Source of the DNA: CAVVEQ01 sp963747315
Lineage (GTDB): Bacteria > Chloroflexota > Anaerolineae > Anaerolineales > Anaerolineaceae
Assembly: GCA_963747315.1 (NCBI GenBank)
Contig: CAVVEQ010000013.1
Span: 186,001 to 250,000 of the forward strand
DNA length: 64,000 bases
Direction: 5' to 3'
Every line of letters begins with the position of its first letter. The stretch's first letter is position 1. Position numbers and translations under genes: made by a program. The notes under the pieces are model-generated. The model was not told the DNA's origin. It saw nothing but the letters and a program-made list of their open reading frames with translations, and ran no database searches. Shown piece after piece: positions 56,113 through 64,000 of the stretch.

Positions 56113-56892
56113 TTACTTTTTCCGCGGGGGTAGCGGGATAAAGGAACTGGTGGTTTCCAAATAATCTTTGTACTCGGGTTTGGTTTCTTTGAGGGTTTTT
56201 TCAAGCAGGGCAACACCTGAGACCCGAATTAGCAGAAGAGTCATAATCACCGGACTGATAATTGTCCACCAAAATCCTGCGGAAAACGCCAGCAGGAAGA
56301 AACCCCACCACTGGAAAGCATCTCCAAAATAATTGGGATGCCTGGAATATTTCCAAACCCCGGTATCAAGTACCCTGCCTTTGTTTTCCGGGTTTGATTT
56401 AAACCGAGCCAATTGGAGATCCCCTGCGGCTTCAAAGTAGAATCCGATCAACCAAACGAGTACACCAAGATAATCAAGGAAATTTAATGGACCTTTTGGA
56501 GATACCTGGGCAGCGATCACCGGCAGGGAAATGATCCACATGAAGAATCCCTGGAGCAGGAATACCTTGAAAAAGCTGCGGTACCACCAGGAGGGTCCGG
56601 CTTCATTGCGCCATTTCCGGTAGCGGAAATCCTCGCTCTTACCCTTGTTTCGCAGGAAAATGTGAATCGATAAGCGCAGCCCCCAGATCGTAACCAGCGC
56701 GACCGAGAGGATTTTCCGGGGGACATACCCTTCCGGGAAGAACACAAAGGTAAACCAGGCGATCAGCACAAAACCTGTTCCCCAAAAGATATCCACGATG
56801 GATGAATTCTTCAAAGCCAGACTGACCAGCCAGAGGATCACCATAAAGCACAATACCAGTAATCCAGCATCGAGGAACGCGTTTATAAACAT
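56113..56892 (-). CDS. DUF1295 integral membrane protein (steroid-reductase/ICMT-like)
   Basis: 259 aa with about six membrane helices. The C-terminal end carries the family signature TGVWKYSRHPNYFGDAFQWWGFFL and the ELLEKTLKETKPEYKDY-like tail, here ALLEKTLKETKPEYKDY. It belongs to the fold shared by steroid 5-alpha reductases and isoprenylcysteine methyltransferases, which use NADPH or S-adenosylmethionine. Which cofactor and lipid substrate apply is unknown. It is followed on its 3' side by the DUF1475 gene (33-nt gap). Confidence 0.85.
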   Translation of the reverse strand: MFINAFLDAGLLVLCFMVILWLVSLALKNSSIVDIFWGTGFVLIAWFTFVFFPEGYVPRKILSVALVTIWGLRLSIHIFLRNKGKSEDFRYRKWRNEAGPSWWYRSFFKVFLLQGFFMWIISLPVIAAQVSPKGPLNFLDYLGVLVWLIGFYFEAAGDLQLARFKSNPENKGRVLDTGVWKYSRHPNYFGDAFQWWGFFLLAFSAGFWWTIISPVIMTLLLIRVSGVALLEKTLKETKPEYKDYLETTSSFIPLPPRKK

Positions 56893-56901
56893 TTCGGCTC
56901 C

Positions 56902-57744
56902 CTACTCCTGCGCCTGCACTGCCACCAGACCGATCCCCCCCGGGCCAACATGCACCCCGATCACGGGGGTTACCTCTCCGGTGAGGGGTTCAAAACCACC
57001 TGGTACATACCTGGCGGTTTGATCCTTGAATTCATTAAGCCGCTCCTGGGCTGCGGTATGAAGGTACGCGATCTGTTCCAGCGGCTTGATCTCCTCCAGG
57101 GTGGAAATTATCCGTTTGATGGAATTCTTGAAGGTAATCACCCGCTCGAATTTAAGGTCACCAGCGTGCATGATGATGAGGGGTTTGATGTTGAGCAGCC
57201 GGCCGATGTTATATTGAGGGCTGGAGATGCGCCCTCCGCGGTGGATAAATTCGAGCGTATTCAGGGCGGCAAATGACCAGGTGCGCTCGTGAAGACTTGC
57301 GCAAATATCGATGATCTCCTGCAAGGCTCTCCCCTGAATATTTGCCTTGGCGGCTTCCAGAACCTGCAACCCGATGCCCAGGGAGATCTGGCCGCTATCG
57401 ATGACCCGGATCGGCACTTCCCGGATCCCTTCTGCGGCAAGGCGGGCAAGATTCACCATATTTGAAAGGGATCCAGCTATATGGATGGATATGATCTCCG
57501 TGGCACCCTTTTTGATCAATTCCTGGTACTTCGTTCGGATCATTTCAACACCGGGGGTTGATGTGGTGGGGTGTTCAGCCATGCGGGGCAAACGGGTATA
57601 GAAATCTTCCCGTTTAATATCCACCCCGTCGCGCAGGCTTTTCCCTTCCATATTTATATACAGAGGGATTACATTGATCCCGTGCTTGCGGATGATCTCC
57701 TCCGGAAGATCACAGGCACTATCGGTAACGATTTGCATCGCCAT
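56902..57744 (-). CDS. DegV family fatty-acid-binding protein
   Basis: 280 aa from the ATG at 57744 (GAGGTG upstream); the ATG two codons on is also possible. The family start is IVTDSACDLPEEIIRKHGI, with YINMEGKSLRDGVDI and TSTPGVEMI, the loop that contacts the fatty-acid head group, and IHIAGSLSNMVNLARLAA. In firmicutes such proteins (FakB) present fatty acids to the kinase FakA. No fakA homologue is in the window. The gene overlaps nothing and precedes DUF1295 by 9 nt. Confidence 0.92.
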   Translation of the reverse strand: MAMQIVTDSACDLPEEIIRKHGINVIPLYINMEGKSLRDGVDIKREDFYTRLPRMAEHPTTSTPGVEMIRTKYQELIKKGATEIISIHIAGSLSNMVNLARLAAEGIREVPIRVIDSGQISLGIGLQVLEAAKANIQGRALQEIIDICASLHERTWSFAALNTLEFIHRGGRISSPQYNIGRLLNIKPLIIMHAGDLKFERVITFKNSIKRIISTLEEIKPLEQIAYLHTAAQERLNEFKDQTARYVPGGFEPLTGEVTPVIGVHVGPGGIGLVAVQAQE

Positions 57745-57754
57745 ATCCAACACC

Positions 57755-58100
57755 TCAAACCAATAGAATGATCCCGAAAACGACTTCGATCACAAGACTG
57801 ATAATGTTCGATCGATCGTACGATTTGTCAATGAAAATGGAGGCGAGCCTTGCCACCGCGATCGCCAGGTAACCCCAGCCCAGCATCTGGAAGGCTATCG
57901 GGGATTGTGAAACCAGGGGAAAGAGACCGAGCGCGATGAACAACCCGCCAAAGATCGAGCGGAATTCCGAGATACCCCGCGGTCCGCTGGCTGTCAGGCC
58001 GGTGAAATCCCTCCGCCGCTTTTGGTTTAATCAAAACAAGCAATCCGGTGACCAGGGTGCCACCAGCTGCGATGATCTTAAGAATCGTTAGAATATCCAT
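57755..58100 (-). CDS. Small membrane protein, DUF4345-like (one frameshift)
   Basis: About 114 aa. It starts at the ATG at 58100 after GGAGGAG, with a first helix ILKIIAAGGTLVTGLLVLI. An extra C near 58002 breaks the frame; the next one continues TGLTASGPRGISEFRSIFGG, two more helices and the end VIEVVFGIILLV. The ASGPRGISEFRSIFGGLFIA stretch is what DUF4345-type proteins look like, but the assignment is tentative. A good promoter lies upstream at 58119-58147. It ends 10 nt before the DegV start, so they are probably co-transcribed. Confidence 0.6.
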
Positions 58101-58118
58101 ATCTCCTCCGTTTGGATA

Positions 58119-58147
58119 AGTATATAGTGAAAGGCCTTCGATTTCAA
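58119..58147 (-). promoter_or_regulatory. Promoter of the small membrane protein/DegV operon
   Basis: The minus strand has TTGAAA (58142-58147), a 17-nt spacer and TATACT (58119-58124), about 20 nt before the ATG at 58100. Confidence 0.7.
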
Positions 58148-58244
58148 ACCAACCGCGACAAAGTCTATACACCATCTTATAACTTAGTGTAAAGGCAGCC
58201 AAAAAGATGGATCCGACCAGGGTTTGATCGATGGATTCGATATT

Positions 58245-59762
58245 TTAATCTATCAGCCTGGGGCGGTACTGCAGGGCTTCAGCCAGGTGGGGGGTGGTGA
58301 TGGCTTCGCAGCCTGCCAGGTCCGCGATGGTGCGGGCAAGTTTCAGGATACGGTGATAGGCACGGGCTGAGAGCTGCATCTGGTTCATGGCCGATTTCAT
58401 CAGGCTGCGGCCGCTTTCATCCAGAGTGCAGAACTTGCGAACCTCCGCCGGATGCATTTCTGCATTGCAGGCCAACCCGGTTCCTTCGAAGCGCTGCTGC
58501 TGGAGTTTGCGTGAAGATTCGACCCGTGTGCGGATCACTGCTGAAGGTTCTCCAAGCCGGTCACCGCTGAGCTTCTCGTAATCCACCCGTGGAACCTGTA
58601 CATGAATATCGATCCGGTCGAGGAGCGGCCCCGATATGCGTTTCTGGTACTTGGTAACGGTGGAATTGGAGCAGGTGCAGGGTTTTACCGGGTCATCGTA
58701 ATACCCGCAGGGGCATGGATTCATGGCTGCCACAAGCTGGAAGTTGGCCGGGAAGGTGAGCGAACCCGAAGCCCGGCTGATGGTGACCACTTTATCCTCC
58801 AGCGGCTGGCGCAGCACCTCCAGCACGCGCTGACCGAACTCCGGGAATTCATCCAGGAAGAGCACCCCGCGGTGGGCCAGGGAGATCTCGCCCGGGTGCG
58901 GCCAGTTGCCGCCACCCACCAGCCCGGCATGGCTGATGGTGTGGTGCGGGGATCGAAATGGGCGGCTGCGGAGCAGGGGGACCTCCGGCGGGAGCTGATC
59001 GGCGACCGAGTAGATGCGGGTCACATCCAGGGATTCATCGATGGTCATGCCCGGCAGGATGGATGGCAGGGCGCGCGCGAGCAGGGTTTTACCAGCTCCG
59101 GGTGCGCCGACCATTAAAACATTGTGGCCGCCGGCAGCCGCAACTTCGAGCGCACGCTTAATATGCTCCTGGCCTTTGATCTCGCGGAAATCGGTCTGAA
59201 CCCAGGTCTCCACCTCCCCGGGGTCGATGGCTGGCTGCGGGGGAATGGGGGTTTCCGCTGTGAGGTGGGCGGCGATATCTGTGAGCGTCCGGACGGGGAT
59301 CACTTCGAGATCCGGGATGAGCGCGGCTTCGGGTGCATCCGCCGCGGGGACGAAGATGCGCTTGAACCCCTCGGAGCGGGCGTGGGCAGCCATCGGGAGC
59401 ACCCCGCGCACGTGCCGGACGCTGCCATCCAGGGAGAGTTCGCCAACTACCAAACTCACGGCCAGTTCCACCTGCGGGATGATGCCCAGCATTGCCAGCA
59501 CCCCAAGGGCGATGGGCAGGTCGTAATAAGGACCCTCTTTGCGGACAGAGGCGGGAGCCAGGTTGACGATCACCGGTTTGCGCGGGTAGGTGAACCCGGC
59601 GTTCTTGATGGCAGTCTGCACCCGCTCACGGCTTTCCTGCACGGCGGTATCCGGCAGGCCGACGATGGTCATTTTGGGCAGCCCGCGGCCGGCATCCACT
59701 TCCACTTCAACGGTGACGCCATCCAAACCGATGACTGCGCAGGAAAAAACCCGGGCAAGCAT
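58245..59762 (-). CDS. comM: YifB/ComM-family Mg-chelatase-like AAA+ ATPase
   Basis: 505 aa, intact. The N-terminal Lon-protease-like domain has GLPKMTIVGLPDTAVQESRE. The AAA+ core has Walker A GAPGAGKT (219-226) and Walker B GVLFLDEFPEF. A cysteine cluster (NPCPCGYYDD, CTC) and the C-terminal helical domain SARAYHRILKLARTIADL follow. ComM helps branch migration during natural transformation in Gram-negative bacteria; the role of homologues elsewhere is less clear. No competence genes are adjacent. The promoter was not identified. Confidence 0.92.
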   Translation of the reverse strand: MLARVFSCAVIGLDGVTVEVEVDAGRGLPKMTIVGLPDTAVQESRERVQTAIKNAGFTYPRKPVIVNLAPASVRKEGPYYDLPIALGVLAMLGIIPQVELAVSLVVGELSLDGSVRHVRGVLPMAAHARSEGFKRIFVPAADAPEAALIPDLEVIPVRTLTDIAAHLTAETPIPPQPAIDPGEVETWVQTDFREIKGQEHIKRALEVAAAGGHNVLMVGAPGAGKTLLARALPSILPGMTIDESLDVTRIYSVADQLPPEVPLLRSRPFRSPHHTISHAGLVGGGNWPHPGEISLAHRGVLFLDEFPEFGQRVLEVLRQPLEDKVVTISRASGSLTFPANFQLVAAMNPCPCGYYDDPVKPCTCSNSTVTKYQKRISGPLLDRIDIHVQVPRVDYEKLSGDRLGEPSAVIRTRVESSRKLQQQRFEGTGLACNAEMHPAEVRKFCTLDESGRSLMKSAMNQMQLSARAYHRILKLARTIADLAGCEAITTPHLAEALQYRPRLID

Positions 59763-59856
59763 GGCATAAGTGTAGGAGAGGGCGGGGAAATGTCAAACCG
59801 GGTGATGGGTGAACCTTAAAGATTGCTTTTCCAACCTTAAAAAATCATCCCGCATA

Positions 59857-59885
59857 TTGAAACAGGCATGAGAACGGTCTATACT
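59857..59885 (+). promoter_or_regulatory. Promoter of the 5'-nucleotidase gene
   Basis: TTGAAA (59857-59862), a 17-nt spacer and TATACT (59880-59885). Transcription would begin at about 59892, at the edge of the palindrome at 59894-59915, and give a leader of roughly 165 nt before the ATG at 60059. Confidence 0.7.
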
Positions 59886-59893
59886 GATTGTGT

Positions 59894-59915
59894 CACCTTA
59901 CAAAATTGTAAGGTG
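59894..59915 (+). promoter_or_regulatory. 22-bp perfect palindrome at the transcription start
   Basis: CACCTTACAA, AA, TTGTAAGGTG: both arms match perfectly. It starts 8 nt after the -10 box. As DNA it could be an operator for a dimeric repressor. As RNA it would fold into a hairpin at the very 5' end, but with a 2-nt loop that is too tight for a full stem, so the operator reading is favoured. No regulator gene is adjacent. Confidence 0.6.
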
Positions 59916-60058
59916 AGGTTTGCTAACAGGATTGGGAAAGGAGGGGAATTTCTATCGAACCTGTTTTGGTTGTGATTGACAGTATCAATTCATCGCTCTG
60001 ATTTCTTTGTTCCCATTTTTTTGATTTTCCACAATTCAATAATCCGAAAGGGAATGCT

Positions 60059-63000
60059 ATGACGACAAGATCTTCAAGATTCTTGTTTGGTGGTGATCCT
60101 GAGCCTTGCGCTGCCGCTGCAGGTCTTTGCGCAGCCGCAAGGCAGCACCGGCAGCACCGGTGACTTTTACGATCCTGCATACGAATGACTTTCACGGGCA
60201 GTTGGAACCGAATCCAGGGGCAGCAAGCACCCGGGGCTGGCCCGGGTTGCCACAGGTCGATGAATGATATCCGCACCGCGGTGGGAGCGGAAAATGTCCT
60301 GCTGGTGGATGCTGGAGATGAAATGCAGGGCAGCCTGCTTTCAAACCTGGGTGATGGAACACCCACGGGCAAAGGTATACCAACCATTGATGTATTCAAC
60401 GACATGGGTTATGACGTGGCGACCTTTGGCAACCACGAATTCGATTGGGGTCAGGAGAACCTTGCGAATCGAACAGAGGAAGCGATCTATCCCTATGTGA
60501 CCGCGAACATTGTTCAGAATGATACGGGCAATTGTGCAACCGCAGGATGGACAACTCCAGATTTTGCGGATGCTCCATATGTGATTCAGAACCATTGGGA
60601 ATCGCACCGAACACAGTCAAAGTTGGCATTTATCGGTGTTACCACCACGGAGACTCCGATCATCACCGTTGTCGACCGCAACGGCAGGGATTTGCTTTAA
60701 AGATCCTGCTGATTCCATCCTTCATTATTACGATGCGATGAAAGCCGATGGTGCGGATGTGATTGTTGTCCTCAGCCATCTTGGATATGCGGATGGCGGT
60801 TATGGATACGGAATTCCGGTTTACGGTGATCAGACTCTGGCAGCTAAATTGAACACTGCGGGAAAACCTGCCAACCTGATCATTGGCGGCCACAGCCATT
60901 CAAATCTATCTGCAGCGACAGTTGTAGGGAATACAACGGTTGTTCAGGCTTATTACAATGGTCGGACAGTAGGACGCGCTGATGTCACGGTCGCGACCAG
61001 TGGAGCTGTTTCTGTCACGTGGTCAAGGACAGACCGGCTTCACAACAGAGGCGAAGGACCCGACTTATCGACGCTCTTGATTACAGAGTTATGCAACCGA
61101 TCCTGACTACCTTGCCATAGTCAACCAACCTGTCGGGTATTCAGCGGTAGATCTTCCGCGATCCAATACCTGCGACAACATGATGGGCGACATTCATTGA
61201 TGATTCCATCTACAAATACCTGAACACGGATGCTGAACCTGCAAACGATGTTGACCTGTTTTTCAATAACGCTGGCGGCATCCGCACGGATTGGTGTTAC
61301 GTTGGAGGGGTCTGGGTGAACACCGGATGTGTGGCTGGAGCCCATGCACCAGCTTTATTGACCTATGGAAACATGTTCACCGTGCTACCCTTCGGGAACG
61401 CGACCGCGGTGGGGAAGATGACCGGGGCACAAATCCTTGAGGTCATCAACTATGCGCCAAATGTCGCGGGCATGATCCAACCTGCAGGCTTGAAATACAA
61501 ATATTTCTCCTACAAGGACGCATCTGCCAGGCCCACAACCTTATGCCTGGGGTGCGTATGACGTGATGGTATTTGATAAAGCGTCATCCACCTGGTTACC
61601 GCTGGATCTCAAGAAAATTTACAGTGTCGGAACCAACGAATTCCTTGCTCCGGCAGGTGGGGATGGTTATAACGCTTTCAAATACATGACCAACATCACC
61701 TACTGGGGGGATATGCTAAATGCGGTCAATGCGTATATTTCAGCCAACCATGGCACACCGGAAACAGCATACATCGGATCCCAATGGGGATGGAAGCCTG
61801 GATGGCAGGATCATCAAAGATGGAGACAGTGATTTTGTATACGAAGAGGGTGAAATCGTCCCGCTCACGATCCTGCATCACAACGATTCCCATGGCAATC
61901 TGGCAAAAGGGAACCTATGTTGGTTACACCCAACTGGCCACCCTGATCAAACAGGAAAAGCTGCATAATCCCGGCCGAACCCTGTTGCTGAGCTCGGGGG
62001 ATAACATCCAGGGTGACGCGATGAGCTATTACTTCAAAACAGCACCCACTGGATTCACGTCCAATGGAACTCCCATCGCGGATCGCCACCCTTCACATCC
62101 AACCGTTGATCAAAGCGTTCAACTCTATGGGATATGATGCTTATGACGCTGGGTAACCATGAGTTCAACTTTGGGAAGCGATGTATTCACAAGCGTACTG
62201 GGCCAGGCGACCTTCCCGGTTCTGCAAGCGAATGTGACTGATACCGGGGCATATGGGCTTGCAGCAGTCCGAGTGGTAGCCATATGTTGAGAAAGATCTG
62301 GGTGATATCAATGTTGCCATCCTTGGAATTGGCAACCACCGGGTGCCTAATTACGAACTTCCCAGCAATATTCCCGGGTTGACCTTCAGTGATCCCATTG
62401 CCAAAACGCAGGAACTTTCCGACCTGCTTGGGCCTACAAATGACGTGGTGATCGCTCTGACGCATATCGGTTTCACGGAAAATCCCACCAGTGTGGAGGT
62501 GGATACCAATGTGGATACCAACCTGGTGGCAGCCAGTCACCGGTTTGGATGCAATCGTTGGCGGGCACAGCCACACGAATCCTGCGACAGGTTTTGGAGC
62601 ATACAAATATCTGCCCAGTATCGTCGTCGATCCTAGATGGTAAACCAGTGATCGTCAGGCAGGCATACCGGTACAACAATACCCTGGGAGAGGAAGTGTT
62701 AGGTCTGAAGCCCTTGGGCGGTGGAGATTACGAGGTGGTCAGCGGGACAGGCAGATACCTCAGTGTGGTTACTGCCACTGCTGAGGATGCTGCCACGAAG
62801 GCGATCATCGATCCCTATGTGGCATTGCTTACGTCCTACAATGAGACAGTCATCGGTCAGACAACCGCGCCAATCGATACGACTACAGGCTTTCACCCAG
62901 GAAACCAATGGAGCCAATCTTCAAGCAGATGCATCGGTATATGAATTGGAAACCAAGAATGGCATCCCGGTGGATTTCCATCTCTCCGGTGCGATGACCA

Positions 63001-64000
63001 ACAAACTGATCGCCACTGGCGCAACTCCTGCCACTCCGTTCACCCTAAAGATCTCCGATATGTTCACTGCTCATGCCTTATGAGAATTCGCTGGTCGTAT
63101 TGGAGATGAATGGACCTCAACTGAAGGCAGTGCTTGAACGGGCATACCGGAATTACTACTATTACAAATATGTGCCTGGTTATGGCGGTTACTCCTATTA
63201 CACCACCTGCATGCTGGATACCAACTTCGGAAACCAGATCACCTACAATGATCTGTATCCAGCACTGCCAAATGGAAACAATGTCGTTTCTTAAAGATCG
63301 GTGGTAATGATGTGGATTTCACTGATGCGATCACTTATTACAGAGTGTCCACAGTCAATTACCTGGCAGCCGGATCCTGCAACTTCAATGATGGCGGTGT
63401 CAGCCTATGGCCGTTGAACCAGATCGTCAATGATACCCAGTTCTACGTCCGGGATGCGGTGATCGATTACATCGATTACAATGGACGAGTCAGCCCAGCG
63501 ATCGAAGGAAGGCTGAAGTTCATTACTGACTACAACTGCTCCGACGATCACGATCACATCACCAACTGCAACGACATACCTGCATCCGCAAAATCTCACG
63601 CTTGACTTCAGCGCGGTGGATGTAGGTCCGCAGGATTGAAGTACTGATTTTGCCGATCTTGATGGAGTCCCGGTCACTGATGGCCAGGCAATTCGACCTG
63701 CACACTTACTCGCCCTTGGGGATCATACTTTCACTGTCAATGCAGTGGATAACGCGGTACAACGAGAGCTACGGCATCAGTTCAATTCACAGGTACTACC
63801 GCGACGTCCAGAGTCTCAAGGATAAGTATGTACAGACTTTACGAACGAAGGGAAATTTCACCAAAGCGGCGATCTATAAGAACCTGTACAACAAACTTAA
63901 ATCTTGGCGCAGGCTGATCATCACTAAGAGGAAGAACAAACTTGCGATTAACCACCTAGTTTCCTTCATCAATGAGGTACGGGCTCAATCCGGGAAATCG
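60059..64000 (+). CDS. Two-module secreted 5'-nucleotidase / metallophosphoesterase (many frameshifts, cut by window edge)
   Basis: The ATG at 60059 follows GAAAGGGAATGCT. With one T removed near 60089 a signal peptide appears (VVILSLALPLQVFA). Module 1 has the metal motifs HTNDFHGQLE, GNHEFDWG and GGHSHSNL, then a 5'-nucleotidase C-terminal domain with FFNNAGGIRTD and LPFGNATAVGKMTG. Module 2 starts near 61860 with HHNDSHGNL, then SGDNIQGD, GNHEFNFG and GGHSHTNP, and a second C-terminal domain that lacks the NGGGIR-type motif. A DLDGVPVTDGQ beta domain and a basic helical region follow at the right edge. A dozen or more frame breaks occur. The enzyme should release phosphate from nucleotides or UDP-sugars outside the cell. 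Confidence 0.72.

Noticed and set aside
1..64000. CRISPR arrays, tRNA/rRNA genes, insertion sequences.
   Set aside because: No regularly spaced repeats, tRNA cloverleaf-like sequence, rRNA segment, or transposase ORF with inverted repeats was found by eye; a tRNAscan or covariance-model run would be decisive.

Overview
The window looks like about 64 kb of chromosome from a Chloroflexota bacterium of the class Anaerolineae. This is inferred from gene content and style: a long dcw cluster, an NBR1-Ig-type lipoprotein, DUF1475, DUF1295 and DUF4177-like proteins, and a bi-domain dehydrogenase beside heparinase and GT4 genes. No outer-membrane assembly genes, tRNA, rRNA, transposase or CRISPR array was seen.

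Layout. 1-3.5 kb: an edge-truncated DHH/CBS protein (-), then moeB-rhodanese and a PIG-L deacetylase (+). 3.6-8.7 kb (-): pstB, phoU, two thymidylate-kinase-like genes, a CHAD protein, and a DUF2892 / thioredoxin-DUF2892 pair; phosphate or polyphosphate physiology is the likely theme of the first five. 8.7-14.1 kb (-): a surface-polysaccharide set (bi-domain oxidoreductase, heparinase II/III, GT4). 14.2-18.3 kb (-): a C45 hydrolase, an ECF sigma / anti-sigma / secreted bactofilin-like operon and a deoxynucleoside kinase. 18.4-21.8 kb: a flippase-like membrane protein, a DUF3592 protein, a lipoprotein and a GH25 muramidase. 22.1-28.6 kb: a three-subunit molybdenum hydroxylase followed by a cyclase-family hydrolase, an unrecognised protein and a convergent DUF2877 gene. 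28.7-37.4 kb: an NBR1-Ig lipoprotein, a GH127 glycosidase, a heterodimeric ABC exporter preceded by a leader ORF and terminator, an Fpg-type glycosylase and an unrecognised GNAT-like protein. 37.6-55.3 kb (-): dcw cluster mraZ-rsmH-ftsL-ftsI-murF-mraY-murD-ftsW-murG-(CvpA-like)-murC-(58-aa ORF)-murB-ddl-ftsQ-ftsA-ftsZ, driven by a promoter carrying four MraZ boxes. 55.4-59.8 kb (-): small membrane proteins, DegV and a ComM-like ATPase. 60-64 kb (+): a two-module secreted 5'-nucleotidase running off the right edge.

The most interesting element is the leader of the ABC exporter (35.14-35.34 kb). A promoter, a 28-codon ORF and an intrinsic terminator are arranged so that a segment inside the ORF can pair with the 5' arm of the terminator. 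This is the architecture expected of ribosome-mediated attenuation, comparable in plan to the leader of Bacillus bmrCD.

Caveat: about twenty genes, including essential ones (murB, murC, murD, murG, mraY, ftsI, ftsQ, rsmH), are broken by single-base indels. Most are +1 in short homopolymers and the sequence reads on correctly in the next frame. I treat these as probable sequence or assembly errors, annotate the full gene span and note each break.
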